64,000 bases of DNA from Diplonema papillatum (lineage: Eukaryota > Euglenozoa > Diplonemea > Diplonemida > Diplonemidae): positions 1 to 64,000 of the forward strand of contig JAPJBO010000476.1 of the NCBI GenBank assembly GCA_030068145.1. The letters are read 5' to 3'. The notes under the pieces are model-generated. The model saw only the letters and a program-made list of their open reading frames with translations. It was not told the DNA's origin and searched no databases. Numbering within the stretch: the stretch's first letter is position 1; every line of letters starts with the position of its first letter. A program made the translations under genes and the position numbers. Positions 10,565 through 20,714 of the stretch are shown here, piece after piece.

Positions 10565-10797
10565 TGGCATACCCAGACCCGCAAACCCGCATACCCTAAC
10601 CCGCAAACCTTCGCATACCCTAACCCGCAAACCCCGCAAACCCGCATACCCGAACCCGCCAACCCTAATACCCGCATACCGAGACCCGCAAACCCGCATA
10701 CCCTAACCCGCAAACCCCGCAAACCCGCATACCCTAACCCGCAAACCCCGCAAACCCGCATACCCGAACCCGCCAACCCTAATACCCGCAAACCCGC
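10565..10797. repeat. Telomere-like minisatellite (ccctaacccgcaaaccc)
   Basis: Irregular repeats of cccgcaaa, cccgcata and ccctaa words arranged in a higher-order unit of about 60 bp that occurs at least twice (10615-10680 and 10715-10790). On the minus strand the tract is G-rich with many GGG runs, so it has G-quadruplex potential. It resembles degenerate telomeric TTAGGG/TTTAGGG-type DNA but is interstitial and irregular. Frames through it are low-complexity by-products. Confidence 0.8.
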
Positions 10798-10809
10798 CGT
10801 GCCGGAACT

Positions 10810-11065
10810 GTTTTGCAAATACACACAGCAGATCAAAGAAAGGGGGGCAAGGTGGAAAATGCAGATCAAACGGGAGTAGAATGTGCACACGCTTATCCGA
10901 CTCTTGACTTACTATGCCGTGTTCTGAAAGCTGTCGAGGGGCCCCTCCATAGGTTCTCGCATGATTCGTTCGCCTTTGTAACACTATCCGTTTGTAGTAC
11001 GCTTCGCAATTGTGTTCTTGCACTCTAGCCGAATGGCGGGTGGCGGATTTCCGCGCTCGTACCTT
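10810..11065 (-). repeat. Dispersed segment also present at 48.3 kb
   Basis: The reverse complement is about 80 percent or more identical by eye to 48295-48515. It shares blocks such as gaagc(g/t)tactacaaacgg, gcgaacgaatcatgcgagaa and cacattctactcccg. Translated, both give CEAYYKRIV, then LSEHGI, then HILLP. An 8-nt insertion in one copy and an 8-nt deletion shortly after shift the frame between these blocks, so coding is doubtful. In both loci this segment runs into TTTGATCTG followed immediately by a minisatellite, but the two minisatellites are unrelated. Confidence 0.8.
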
Positions 11066-12271
11066 GTGTCTTTTTGAAACACTGCCACGGGGCTGGTGGC
11101 CCCCAAAAATGGAAAAAAAAAAATTGCTCAACTTCATCAAAAATTACCGCAGTTTTTGTTCCAAAATTTTAAAATTCAAAAAACCCAATTTTTTTCCGGA
11201 ATTTCTTTTTTGGCCATTTCCAAAAAGACACAAGGTTTTGACCCTGCATGGTACATCCGTTGTGGAACCTCTCGTTGTTTTTGGCATCATACACCCGAAA
11301 TAGTCACTTTGTGGGCCCTATAATAGGCTACGAACTTCATGGTATTTTTACAAATGTGTGAGTGTATGTCATTTTGTATAGTACGTTGAAGTACATTCAT
11401 TGTGGACCCCATATTCTCGCGATGCTGTGTTTGGCGTCAAAAACCCGTCTGAATTCACTTTTGATGGCTTTAATGAGGCTAAACACTCGAAATAGGCACT
11501 TTGGGGGGAATTTTTTTGAAAGGGTCTCCCAACAAGAATTGTGGCATATGCGCGAAAAAACTGTTTTTTACAAATATATGCGCGAAAAAACTGTTTTTTA
11601 CAAATATATGCGCGAAAAACTGTTTTTTTTACAAATATATGCGCGAAAAAACTAAAACTGACAAACATATACACCGCGCATATATTTGTCAATTTTAGTT
11701 TTTTCGCGCATATATTTGTAAAAAAAACAGTTTTTCGCGCATACGTTTCGTATGCGCACAGTTTTTTCGGCAGTTTATCGCGCATATATTTGTAAGTTTC
11801 CCAAAAAATTTCGGTCAATTTTTGGGTCAAAAATTCAGGACAAAATTTGTGGGTCAAAATTTTTGGTCAAAAATTCGGGATCCAATTTTTTTGGTCAACT
11901 TTTTTTCAGAGTTGAAGTGGCAGCGGTTACACTTGGCACATGGCTGCATGATGGCAGGAGAAATGGCTCCTGCCATGCGCCCTGGCGGCTCGCCGGCAAT
12001 TCCAGTCTCTCTCTCAGCCTGCCAGCCTGCGGCAGGGAGGACAAGATCCAGTCACCAGCCGCCAGCTTCTGATTATTTTCAGACGACTGGCACTTTTTCT
12101 TTGCAGCTTCTACTGTAAGAGTAGCATCACTCAAATCTTGATTGGCTGCGGCGTTACTTACCGCTCTGAGTCACTCCCGCTCCTCCTCTGGAGTCATTCG
12201 TGACGTCGCGCCCGTCGCTGGTTACTATTCGGGGTAAAACAGTGGCTCTGATTCTGAAGAGGTTTCGGCAC

Positions 12272-14138
12272 GGGCTGGTGCCCATTACAGAACGGTTTTG
12301 TTAGATTTGCCCATTACAGCATGGTTTTCTTAGATTTGCCCATTCGGTGTTTTCGAGTGCCCATTACAGCACGGTTTTCTTAGATTTGCCCATTCGGTGC
12401 CTCAAAAAGTGTCACTTGCAGCGTTCGTCCCCGAAAAAGTGTCACATGCAGGACTCGAACTCACGACCTTCAGACCTTCCGCTGCATTGTGGCTGTGACA
12501 CCCACATTTTGCAATGGGCTGTCACTGGGCATAGCTGTCAGCCGCATTTTGGGCCATCTAACCACAAAGTAGCCACAAACCTTGGCTCGTTTTGTGGCGG
12601 GCACAAAGTAGCCACAAACCGACTGGCGGACACAACTTCAAATGGGGTTTTTGGACGGAGCTGCTACACCTATCCTGGTGCGGCACTCATTGGCGGTAAA
12701 CGGTTTACTAAACCTCTGTAGTAGTAGGCAATCTGTGACGATGCCTGTGAAGACTGCACGGTCGCTTATTGCCCCGCGTACTGTTTGTCTCCGGTGCGCG
12801 CTTCACGTCCCGATGTGCAGTTTGACGACGAGCTCGAGGAACCACCAGATGATTCGGCGCACTTCCTTTTCTCCCACTGTCCCCGCGGCCGAGATCTCGA
12901 CTCCCCTGTGTTTTGTTTCACCTGCTCGTCTCCGCGGCTCCGCTTCGGAGCCGCGGACAGAGCCGCGGCGGAGACGAGCTGGGTAACAGTGGGTTCGTGG
13001 GCGGCCACCTGCTTCTCGTTCGCAGGCGGCTGCTGCGGCCTCGGCTTCTTGCGGGCGCTTCCCCCTGCTTGCTCGTCGTCGCGTCGCGCGTCGCGCTTCC
13101 GCTGGGAGCAAGGCGCCGTCCGTCCATGTTGCTTGCACGTTCACCGTTCGGTGGTCCCGCGGCCGACCCGCTTGTCCCGGTAGTAGTAGGAATTATGCAC
13201 AGATTCGTGCATAATTCACTTCGCGCGGGTGACAGACCCGTTCTACAGTTCTGTAGTACAACTTCCACTTCTTCTTACGATTTCTGTCCGATAGCCTCTT
13301 CAGAACCAGCGACCTCGAGACACCACAGCAGCCAGTCCGATTTGAATCATACTAGAAAGCTGCAAAGAAAAGGTATGGTCGAAGCTGGCAGGGGGCGGTG
13401 AAAATGGCGAGAGTTTTTGCTCCGCAGAAAATGCGTGCAACGTCAGCCTGGCGAAGGGGCCACAACTTGAAAGGACCCAAAACTTGGACCCAAATGGTGC
13501 CAAAACCGGGAACCAAAAGAACCCAAAACTTGAACCTAAAACCTAAGCTGTTTGACCTTGTGCACACGTTCCTGTGTGTTGTAGGGAGAAAGATTTCAGA
13601 GATGAAATTGACAGTTCCAGCTGAGCAATTTTGGATGAATGTTGACAACAACTGCCATTTTCTTTCAGTCTTGGCCGGCGACGTGGTCCAGCAGAATTTC
13701 AGCCAGAAACGGCGTAGCAGCTGGCCCAAATGCTGGCCCTAAAACCCGTCAACCTCATCTGAACTTCTGACAGACTGAAGGTGTCCACCTGGCCTCAAAG
13801 GTAGCCACAAGGTTGTGGCTACTTTGTGGTCAAATGGGCCACAATGTGGCTGACAGCTATGCCCGGTGACAGCCCATTGTCCATCGTCCAAAATGTGGAT
13901 GTCACCGTCACAACGCAGAGGAAGGTCTGAAGGTCGTGAGTTCGAGTCCTGCATGTGACACTTTTTCGGGTTCAAAAAAAGCCAATCCCGCGAGTGACAC
14001 TTTTTGAGGCACCGAATGGGCAAATCTAAGAAAACCGTGCTGTAATGGGCACTCGAAAACACCGAATGGGCAAATCTAAGGAAGACCGTGCTGTAATGGG
14101 CAAATCTAACAAAACCGTGCTGCAATGGGCACCAGCCC
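12272..14138. mobile_element. Non-autonomous Mutator-like element with 10-bp target duplication
   Basis: Terminal inverted repeats of about 350 bp begin GGGCTGGTGCCCATT at both ends. They are flanked by an identical 10-bp direct repeat, GTTTCGGCAC (12262-12271 and 14139-14148), the length range expected for Mutator-like transposition (usually 8-11 bp). The arms carry 29-bp subrepeats (gcccattacagcacggtttt plus ttagattt) and a unique stretch ending near a gagttcgagtcctgcatg word. The centre (12640-13780) is GC-rich around 12.9-13.15 kb, with short frames in all directions and no recognisable protein. It includes two clean hairpins (12933-12957 and 13191-13218). Confidence 0.8.
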
Positions 14139-14639
14139 GTTTCGGCACAGAATTAGGAAGCGCTTCAAGTAGAACGGGCTGGTCACTCGCGCATACCTGA
14201 ATTATGAACGAATCTGTGTGCACAATGCCTTTAGAAAACCGTTTACCCGTAGTCTGCGGTGTCAATGACCCAGTGCGCAACCAGGATACCGAGCCGGGAC
14301 GCAGCAGCCAACCACAATGCTGGCACCTTGTTCGAGGAACGGATCCGACGGAAATCGGAATCGGAAATGGCGAACCCAAAAATGGCTGGGATTTTTTGGA
14401 TGTATGGGTGGTGAGTTCGAATGGGCCAATTACCATTCCAGCACCATTTTCAAACTTTTTGCCCATTCCAGCACTATTTTCAAACTTTTTGCCCATTCCA
14501 GCACTATCGCAAACTTTTTGCCCATTCCAGCACTCTGCCCAAACTTTTTGCCCATTCCAGCACTCTGCCCAAACTTTTTGCCCATTCCAGCACTATTTCC
14601 AAACTTTTTGCCCATTCAAGATTACCGTACCCTTTACCA

Positions 14640-16050
14640 ATAATCAACACTGCAATTTCCATTCCTTGAGTCTACTGTCAACAGACAGACGATGCTTCGA
14701 GCCTTCGTGATGCCACTGAGTGATCTCCAGTGATGGTGACTGGTCACTGGACGGGCCGCGGAAGGCGGCGATCGACCGCAGCAAAACATAAGCAGCAAAG
14801 ATACCGTAGGCTACTTAGTTACTAAGTTAGTACGACTGTGTGGCTGTCGGCCTGCTAACTACGACTGAGTCTACGTAGGCCCCACCTCCGGTCATGGGCT
14901 TTGCTAACCCACGGTCCATTGTGCGGTCGCCGTAACCATGAATTGAAATGGAAGGTAACGCGTTTCGGGAAGCTTAGCCCTTGGGACCTTGTGCTATTCA
15001 TTTGTATCAACGGGAACATGAAAGGAATCTGTGACAATAGACTAGTAGTCGTCAACCCTCGAATGGAATGGCAGCGGGAAACAAAAGGGAGGAAATGAGG
15101 GTCAACGTAGGCGCCGTCAGGCTCCCGCAGCAGGCCTGTCGCTAAAACAAAAAATCCACCAGTTCATCGCGAACGTTGAAAAAAAAAAGTCGTTGACACC
15201 CGCTCGTGGGGTTGACTAGCTTAAAAGAAATAGCCTGACACAAGTTGTCAAGCGGGAAATGTTAGCTACTGGACCCCAGTTCGGCGCCAAAGGCAGGGAG
15301 CGTGGAACGCCATTTAGCGACAGGTCTGCACCCGCAGACGGGTAAAAAAAAGAAAGAAACGCGTAGTTCTTACTAGTAAGGAAAAACAAAAAAAAACAGA
15401 AAGCAGCACCCCCGCAAACTCGCAAACCAGGGTTCCCTGACACCACTAAATAGTAGTAGCTGTGACGTGAACAGCGGTGTGCGGAGTGTGGTACTCATTT
15501 GCATGCAAATGACCCCCCACTGACGCAACAAGAAGACGAACAGCAGAGGTTTCTTGTGTTCGACGATCGTGGGATGTGATTGACAACAGATTGTTTTGTG
15601 CGGTAGACGATTTACGTCGTTTTTTTCGCATCATGACTGTTCAGTGTCGGCCCCTGGCAATCGGGTTCACTCGAAAAGAAATTCAAAGACACGATGAAGA
15701 TGAAGAGGTGATGCCTGATCGGGGGAAATGAAAAAGGAGAAGGGTGATGGGCCTCATCAATGCGGGATATCATGGGTACATACGTGTATACATACCACTC
15801 ATTCCACTCACAGATTTTCCGTCTGAAAAGCAGCCCGTTTTGGGTCAAAATTTAAGGGATGGAAAGAGCTATCCCTGGCGAGCCTTTTCACGTCCCTACA
15901 GGGAGGGCAGGTACTCGGAAAAAGGGGAAAGGTTGGTCAGGCTCAAATGAATGGAAGAAGACAGAAAGATAGAGAGAAAGCTTTGAGGTTTCTCGTTGGC
16001 TAGTATACTGGTACCCCCTAAAACCGAAGCAACGAACAACGCAATACGGG
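14640..16050. other. Left internal part of the MULE, no recognised gene
   Basis: No protein family recognised on either strand. It contains a poly-T/A-rich zone around 15.2-15.4 kb and a perfect 18-bp palindrome, TCATTTGCATGCAAATGA (15495-15512), embedded in a motif that recurs at 36.7, 51.6 and 57.0 kb. Its minus-strand frame 15446-15634 reads out of that motif as ATG-CAA-ATG-AGT-ACC but has no recognisable domain. Confidence 0.5.
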
Positions 16051-16057
16051 GGCTGGG

Positions 16058-16552
16058 CTACATTTTTATACTCCATTTGTATCTTGTGCACAAACATGCG
16101 TCGCAGTCCCAACCACCAGCACGCCGCTTACGAAACGGTGCACTGCACTCTGAACAGAAGAAGAGGTCGTCTTCGTCGACGGAGACGGAGCGCGTCCGCT
16201 TTCGGGCTGCTTTTGGTGCAGCCTTCCGTGCTTTCGGAGCGGGCGCAGGCTTGCGTGGGGCTGGGCGTGCTACCCTCGGACCATTGCGAGAGTCAAACGA
16301 CAACGGCTCGTTGTCCGCACGAACAAGATCCTCCTCGGGTACTGTACAACCAATCTTGTTGTGTCCCTGTGAACCACACCTCCCGCATGTCATCGTCCGA
16401 CGGCGCTGCCCAGCCCCCGCAACAGCAGCCCTGCCTGCGGATTCAATCCGCGATTCCGTGCGTTCGCCTTGTCGCCGAGGTGCTGCCCTCTCGGGCGGTA
16501 GTGTATTGTCTGTTGGTGGTTTCCCACAGACTGCGCTCAAGTGGCACGACAC
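16058..16552 (-). CDS. C-terminal zinc-knuckle part of the MULE transposase (shifted frame)
   Basis: Overlaps the end of the transposase frame in a different phase. It carries CGRCGSQGHNKIGC, a C-x2-C-x4-H-x4-C knuckle usual at MULE C termini. It then has a basic Ala/Pro/Lys-rich tract and a CSEC...CDAC pair that may form another zinc site. The Pro/Arg tract before the knuckle is in this frame from about residue 10. Either a one- or two-base frameshift has broken the transposase, a short intron joins the two parts, or it is a separate small protein. I favour a frameshift. Confidence 0.65.
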   Translation of the reverse strand: MSCHLSAVCGKPPTDNTLPPERAAPRRQGERTESRIESAGRAAVAGAGQRRRTMTCGRCGSQGHNKIGCTVPEEDLVRADNEPLSFDSRNGPRVARPAPRKPAPAPKARKAAPKAARKRTRSVSVDEDDLFFCSECSAPFRKRRAGGWDCDACLCTRYKWSIKM

Positions 16553-18128
16553 CTCGGGAATACGCTAGTTTCCACTTTGCAAACCGGTGTTCCGGCCCCA
16601 ACAAGGAAGTCGGATTCACGGGGGGCCTTAATGTCCCGAGCAAGCGACACACATGTGGGCAAGGTATCGCAACAAGACGAGACTTCGCGCACGAACATGT
16701 GTACCCCGCCCGGCGGGCAAGGGCGGCGACCGAGAATCGATGACCACCATCATCACGGATCTCATACATGTGGTCACCATCTGGTGTAACTCCCATCGAC
16801 CTTATTGTCATATCTTGAGACGCTTCCCTGTTTGCTGTCACATGCTGCAGTGCAAGAGGGAGGACGGCGGTCATGGCTGAATTCGCCGTGACATCTTTCT
16901 CAACAAAAAAAGACGCAACCTTGTGGCGATACATGTCAAAGAGGGCTAGAACATGTACTTTTCGAGCCTGCAAGAGTGACCGGTTGAAGCTTTCAGAGGG
17001 GTTCGTGCTTCTGTGCACGTCGTAAGGCAAGTTTGCGAGAGAGCGGTTCGCTCCTTCTGGAAGAAAAGCGTCAGCAAAACGTTCTTTTAACGGCAAGACG
17101 TAATCCAGAACACGATCTGCACTTTCCGGGTAAGCGGCTCGAAGCTTTTCCTTAGCAATTTCGAAAAGTTCAGTGCTCTGGGCCTTGGAGAGTTCCCGAA
17201 CGTGGTGACTGAACTTATCAGTTTTTTCCCGTGCAGCCACATTGTCACAGATGTGAGTAGCGCAAAATAAGTGCACAACTGCAGGAAGTTCTTCCTGAAC
17301 AACGCTGTCCAAACCCGTTCGCCGGTCTGTCATGAGGGTCTTACCATCTAGGTCAAATGATTCTCGGACTGCCCGTAAAAACACGCGCCAGCCGTGGTTC
17401 GACTCAAACTGGAAGGGATAAACCCCAATCGCCAGAGGCAAGATCTTCGAGTTCGGATCGCTAGTTACGAGCACGAGGAGGTGGCCTTTCATTTTTCCGC
17501 GCAAAAATGTGCCATCAGCAGACACGTACTTCGGGTTTAGGTGGCGAAAGGCCTCTTTACTGCATCCCAACGCCATAAAGGCGTTGTCGAACTTGTTGTC
17601 GGCAGTTCGATGCACGAACGCATCGGTTCCAGGATTCTTCTCTTGGGCATGAGAGAAAAAGTCCTGAAGTTGAGAATAGGACTTTTTCGTGTTGCCGAAC
17701 AGTTGTGTCTCTACCAAATTCATGGCAGTTCGGGCGGTTTTTAGGGAAACATCAACGCCAGTTTTCGCTTTGAACGCCGAAGCCACTAAAGCAGCCGTGA
17801 CACTTTGCTCCTCAATCAGGTCCTTCAACTGAGAGGCTACAACTTTAGCCATTCCCTTCCCTTTCAACCCAAGGGCTTGACAGTTGTGGGCAATACACTC
17901 ACCGCACTTCCATACGGCATGCGCTGCATCTTTCCGGAAGCTCACGTAATACTGGCAGGGTGCCTCCTCCTCTAGCTCGTCGGTCACCGAGTGAGCGCAC
18001 CGGTACAGGACAGTCAGTCCGTTGCGGTGCGACTGATACACGGGTTTTCCTGCGGTAGCAGCATCTAATTTTACTGCAGCACATGCAGCCTCCGCACAAG
18101 GAAACTCTGATCCCTTTTCTACTGTCAT
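16443..18128 (-). CDS. MULE-type DDE transposase
   Basis: A 561-residue frame with a true ATG. It encodes the enzyme that would cut at Mutator-type inverted repeats and join the element to a new site. Seen: N-terminal Cys/His-rich region (residues ~10-95, C...H...C..C...H) likely to bind DNA. The MULE catalytic core shows first Asp in SADGTFLRGK, second in LMTDRRTGL with the downstream CATHI, and Glu in TNPSESFNRSL. A SWIM zinc finger follows (YTCSC...CPHVC). The expected C-terminal zinc knuckle is in another frame just downstream (16058-16552). The frame appears to slip near 16520, where the other frame continues with the Pro/Arg-rich tail typical of MULEs. The catalytic part looks intact. 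Confidence 0.9.
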   Translation of the reverse strand: MTVEKGSEFPCAEAACAAVKLDAATAGKPVYQSHRNGLTVLYRCAHSVTDELEEEAPCQYYVSFRKDAAHAVWKCGECIAHNCQALGLKGKGMAKVVASQLKDLIEEQSVTAALVASAFKAKTGVDVSLKTARTAMNLVETQLFGNTKKSYSQLQDFFSHAQEKNPGTDAFVHRTADNKFDNAFMALGCSKEAFRHLNPKYVSADGTFLRGKMKGHLLVLVTSDPNSKILPLAIGVYPFQFESNHGWRVFLRAVRESFDLDGKTLMTDRRTGLDSVVQEELPAVVHLFCATHICDNVAAREKTDKFSHHVRELSKAQSTELFEIAKEKLRAAYPESADRVLDYVLPLKERFADAFLPEGANRSLANLPYDVHRSTNPSESFNRSLLQARKVHVLALFDMYRHKVASFFVEKDVTANSAMTAVLPLALQHVTANREASQDMTIRSMGVTPDGDHMYEIRDDGGHRFSVAALARRAGYTCSCAKSRLVAIPCPHVCRLLGTLRPPVNPTSLLGPEHRFAKWKLAYSRGVVPLERSLWETTNRQYTTAREGSTSATRRTHGIAD

Positions 18129-18644
18129 CGGGGATGTCGACTCTTACCCCCCAGAAATTGTTCCTTTGAAAGCCCTGTCGTATGGTCACTTTAGCACATG
18201 CAGTAAAACAAAGCTTCCCTTTTTAAGGCATGGATTCATGATGGCAACGACTTCAGAATGTACGTACTGTGATAGGCACACAATGATGGGCAAAACGAGT
18301 CACGGCGAGTGCTGGATCCGCTCCAGCCTGGAATGGGCAAAAAGTTTGGAAAAGGTGCTGGAATGGGCAAAAAGTTTGGAAAAGGTGCTGGAATGGGCAA
18401 AAAGTTTGCGACAGTGCTGGAATGGGCAAAAAGTTTGGAAACGGTGCCGGAATGGGCAAAAAGTTTGCGATAGTGCTGGAATGGGCAAAAAGTTCAAAAA
18501 GGTGCTGGAATGGGAACCTGGGCAATTTTCAATGTTCGAGAATGGGCAAAAAAGTTAGGCGACTGTTCGAGAATGGGCAAAAAGTTAGCGAGTGTTCGAG
18601 AATGGGCAAAAAGTTAAATTGTGTTCGAGAATGGGAATTAGCCC

Positions 18645-20323
18645 GTCATTTCCCATTATAGTACACACTTTCTTAGAGTAGTACACACCTCTTAGAGTTA
18701 CCCAAGATAGTACATGTTTCCTTAGAGTTGCCCATTATAGTACATGTTTCCTTAGAGTTGCCCATTATAGTACACACACTTGAAACTCCTGGAAGGCCCC
18801 CAGAAATGCAAGAAAAATGCACACAAACCGTAGTTTTTGCTTTTTCTTCGTTTTTTTTAGAGACCCCCCTTTCCCCAGCCGTGGCCGAGGAACGGGCTGA
18901 TGGTTGGGTGAAATACCAAAAGAGTACGGTTTCCTGACTCGGACCTGAGTTTGTGCCCAAAACTTGAGTTCCAAACTTGGGTCCCAAACTTGGGTCCCAA
19001 ACTTGGGTCCCAAACTTGGGTCCCAAACTTGGGTCCCAAACTTGGGTCCCAAACTTGGGTCCCAAACTTGGGTCCCAAACTTGGGTCCCAAACTTGGGTC
19101 CCAAACTTGGGTCCCAAACTTGGGTCCCAAACTTGGGTCCCAAACTTGGGTCCCAAACTTGGGTCCCAAACTTGGGTCCCAAACTTGGGTCCCAAACTTG
19201 GGTCCCAAACTTGGGTCCCAAACTTGGGTCCCAAACTTGGGTCCCAAACTTGGGTCCCAAACTTGGGTCCCAAACTTGGGTCCCAAACTTGGGTCCCAAA
19301 CTTGGGTCCCAAACTTGGGTCCCAAACTTGGGTCCCAAACTTGGGTCCCAAACTTGGGTCCCAAACTTGGGTCCCAAACTTCGGTCCCAAACTTCGGTCC
19401 CAAACTTCGGTCCCAAACTTCGGTCCCAAACTTGGGTCCCAAACTTGGGTCCCAAACTTGGGTCCCAAACTTGGGTCCCCAACTTGGGTCCCCAACTTGG
19501 GTCCCCAACTTGGGTCCCCAACTTGGGTCCCCAACTTGGGTCCCCAACTTGGGTCCCCAACTTGGGTCCCCAACTTGGGTCCCCAACTTGGGTCTCAAAC
19601 GCGGTGCACCGTGCTGCACGCGAGGAAACCCGGCTGAGGGGAATTGATGCCTGTTGTGTTTCAGTTTTTGATCGGCATGGCAGCAAACCTTGCCATTTTG
19701 GTCCTTGATTCGATGAGAGTCTGGATTTCCTAACCGAACCTGGTTCTGCAGAAACTTGGACACAACTTGGACTCAAAACTTGGACCCGCACTCAAGTTGG
19801 AACAAAGTACTCTTTTGGGCACAAACAGGAAAAGGTGCTGTTTAGTGCACAAACTCGGGAAACGTACTGTTTTGGACCTCATCCCAGGCTCGTTTTGCCC
19901 GGGCTTCGTTCCGCCCCACAGACAGAACAGAACAGGATAAGAGACCGTGCCAGAGCAAAACGTACTATAATGGACAACTCTAAGGAAACATGTACTATCT
20001 TGTTCAACTCTAAGGAAAGATGTACTATCTTGATCAACTCTAAGGAAACATGTACTATCTTGATCAACTCTAAGAAAAACCGTACTATCTTGGGATGTAC
20101 TATAATGGGCAACTCTAAGGAAACATGTACTATCTTGATCAACTCTAAGGAAAGATGTACTATCTTGATCAACTCTGATCAACTCTAAGAAAAACCGTAC
20201 TATCTTGGGATGTAGTACTATCTTGATCAACTCTAAGAGGTATGTACTATAATGGGTAACTCTAAGGAAACATGTACTATCTTGATCAACTCTAAGAAAA
20301 ACCGTACTATCTTGGGTATTGAC
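18645..20323. mobile_element. Mutator-like non-autonomous element with central 13-bp minisatellite
   Basis: The ends begin GTCATTTCCCATTATAGTAC (left) and GTCAATACCCAAGATAGTAC (right, minus strand). Arrays of a 30-bp unit containing tagtacatgtttccttagag follow (18655-18785 and, inverted, 19965-20320). The unit core (gcccattatagtac) matches the corresponding core of the two preceding elements. It starts exactly where the MULE ends. No transposase is present and the long frames are minisatellite artefacts. Confidence 0.65.
18967..19598. repeat. 13-bp minisatellite (ttgggtcccaaac), about 48 copies
   Basis: A perfect-period 13-bp array. Three variant blocks are visible in order: a long block of cttgggtcccaaa, four copies of cttcggtcccaaa near 19375-19430, then a terminal block with ccccaa instead of cccaaa from about 19475. 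The block structure shows local unit spreading. Since 13 is not a multiple of 3, all six frames stay open with the same peptide words, which explains the overlapping 230-370-residue frames; none is taken as a gene. Confidence 0.95.
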
Positions 20324-20714
20324 TCGCATCCGTTTACTGTGGAGTGAGAAGCAGGTGTTGTGCGATAATCGCGGCCCAAACTGTGCTGTCGGGTGAGTCT
20401 TGAACCGTGAAGCACGAAGAAGGCGGAGCCTGGAGCGAAGCGCGAGAACGTGCCGCAACATCAACACCGACACCAGCGAAGAAGCGGCAATCGCTAAGCA
20501 AAATTCAAGCACCAAACGCGCGCCACCTGAGCGCGACAATCAAGACAAGCTAACACTCATTCCACGAAAAAGTGTCACATATTTCGGCTTTTTTCGGATT
20601 TCTGCCGAAAACTTCCATCTGCAGGTCCGAAAATGGTCGGTTTCGAGATTTTGAGGGACACGTTTGAATCCGTTGAGGACAGGGCTTTCCGAATATCTGG
20701 TCGGATAAAATTTT
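20324..20714. other. Short spacer, no gene seen
   Basis: Mixed sequence between two elements, ending in a run of C at 20720-20733. The aaaaagtgtcacat word near 20567 also occurs in the arms of the 12.3-14.1 kb element. No supported coding region. Confidence 0.4.

Larger units (their letters stand above)
10216..11830. mobile_element. Fold-back element with 30-bp subterminal repeats
   Basis: Outer ends share TTGACCGAAATTTTTTGGG (10218 on plus, about 11795-11815 on minus). Inside each end lie direct 30-bp repeats (cgcgaaaaaactgttttt plus acaaatatatg): three to four copies at 10316-10410 in one orientation and four at 11540-11720 in the other. Each arm also contains its own palindrome of the same word. 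The 1.1-kb centre holds a telomere-like minisatellite and a segment shared with 48.3 kb. No transposase is visible, so it would be non-autonomous. No clear target duplication was found. Confidence 0.65.
14423..18644. mobile_element. Mutator-like element carrying a MULE transposase
   Basis: The left end reads GGGCCAATTACCATTCC and the right end, on the minus strand, GGGCTAATTCCCATTC. Both continue into about seven 30-bp subrepeats (ttttgcccattccagcacta plus ttccaaac at 14440-14620; inverted at 18320-18630). The transposase frames lie on the minus strand at 16.06-18.13 kb. The ends are clearly related to the 12.3-14.1 kb element, so this is the candidate autonomous source. No matching target duplication was found; the right end abuts the next element directly. 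Confidence 0.75.

Noticed and set aside
10565-10797. True chromosome end
   Set aside because: The telomere-like tract is irregular, lies inside a transposon-like inverted repeat and is flanked on both sides by ordinary sequence.
13930-13965. tRNA-like B-box word gagttcgagtcc
   Set aside because: The T-arm stem does not pair, and no acceptor stem or anticodon arm is found at the right distance. The same applies to similar words at 21235, 21975 and 45582. At most these could be SINE-type promoter remnants.
18673-19791. Overlapping 230-372-codon frames on both strands
   Set aside because: All are produced by the 13-bp minisatellite; the same peptide words appear in every phase.
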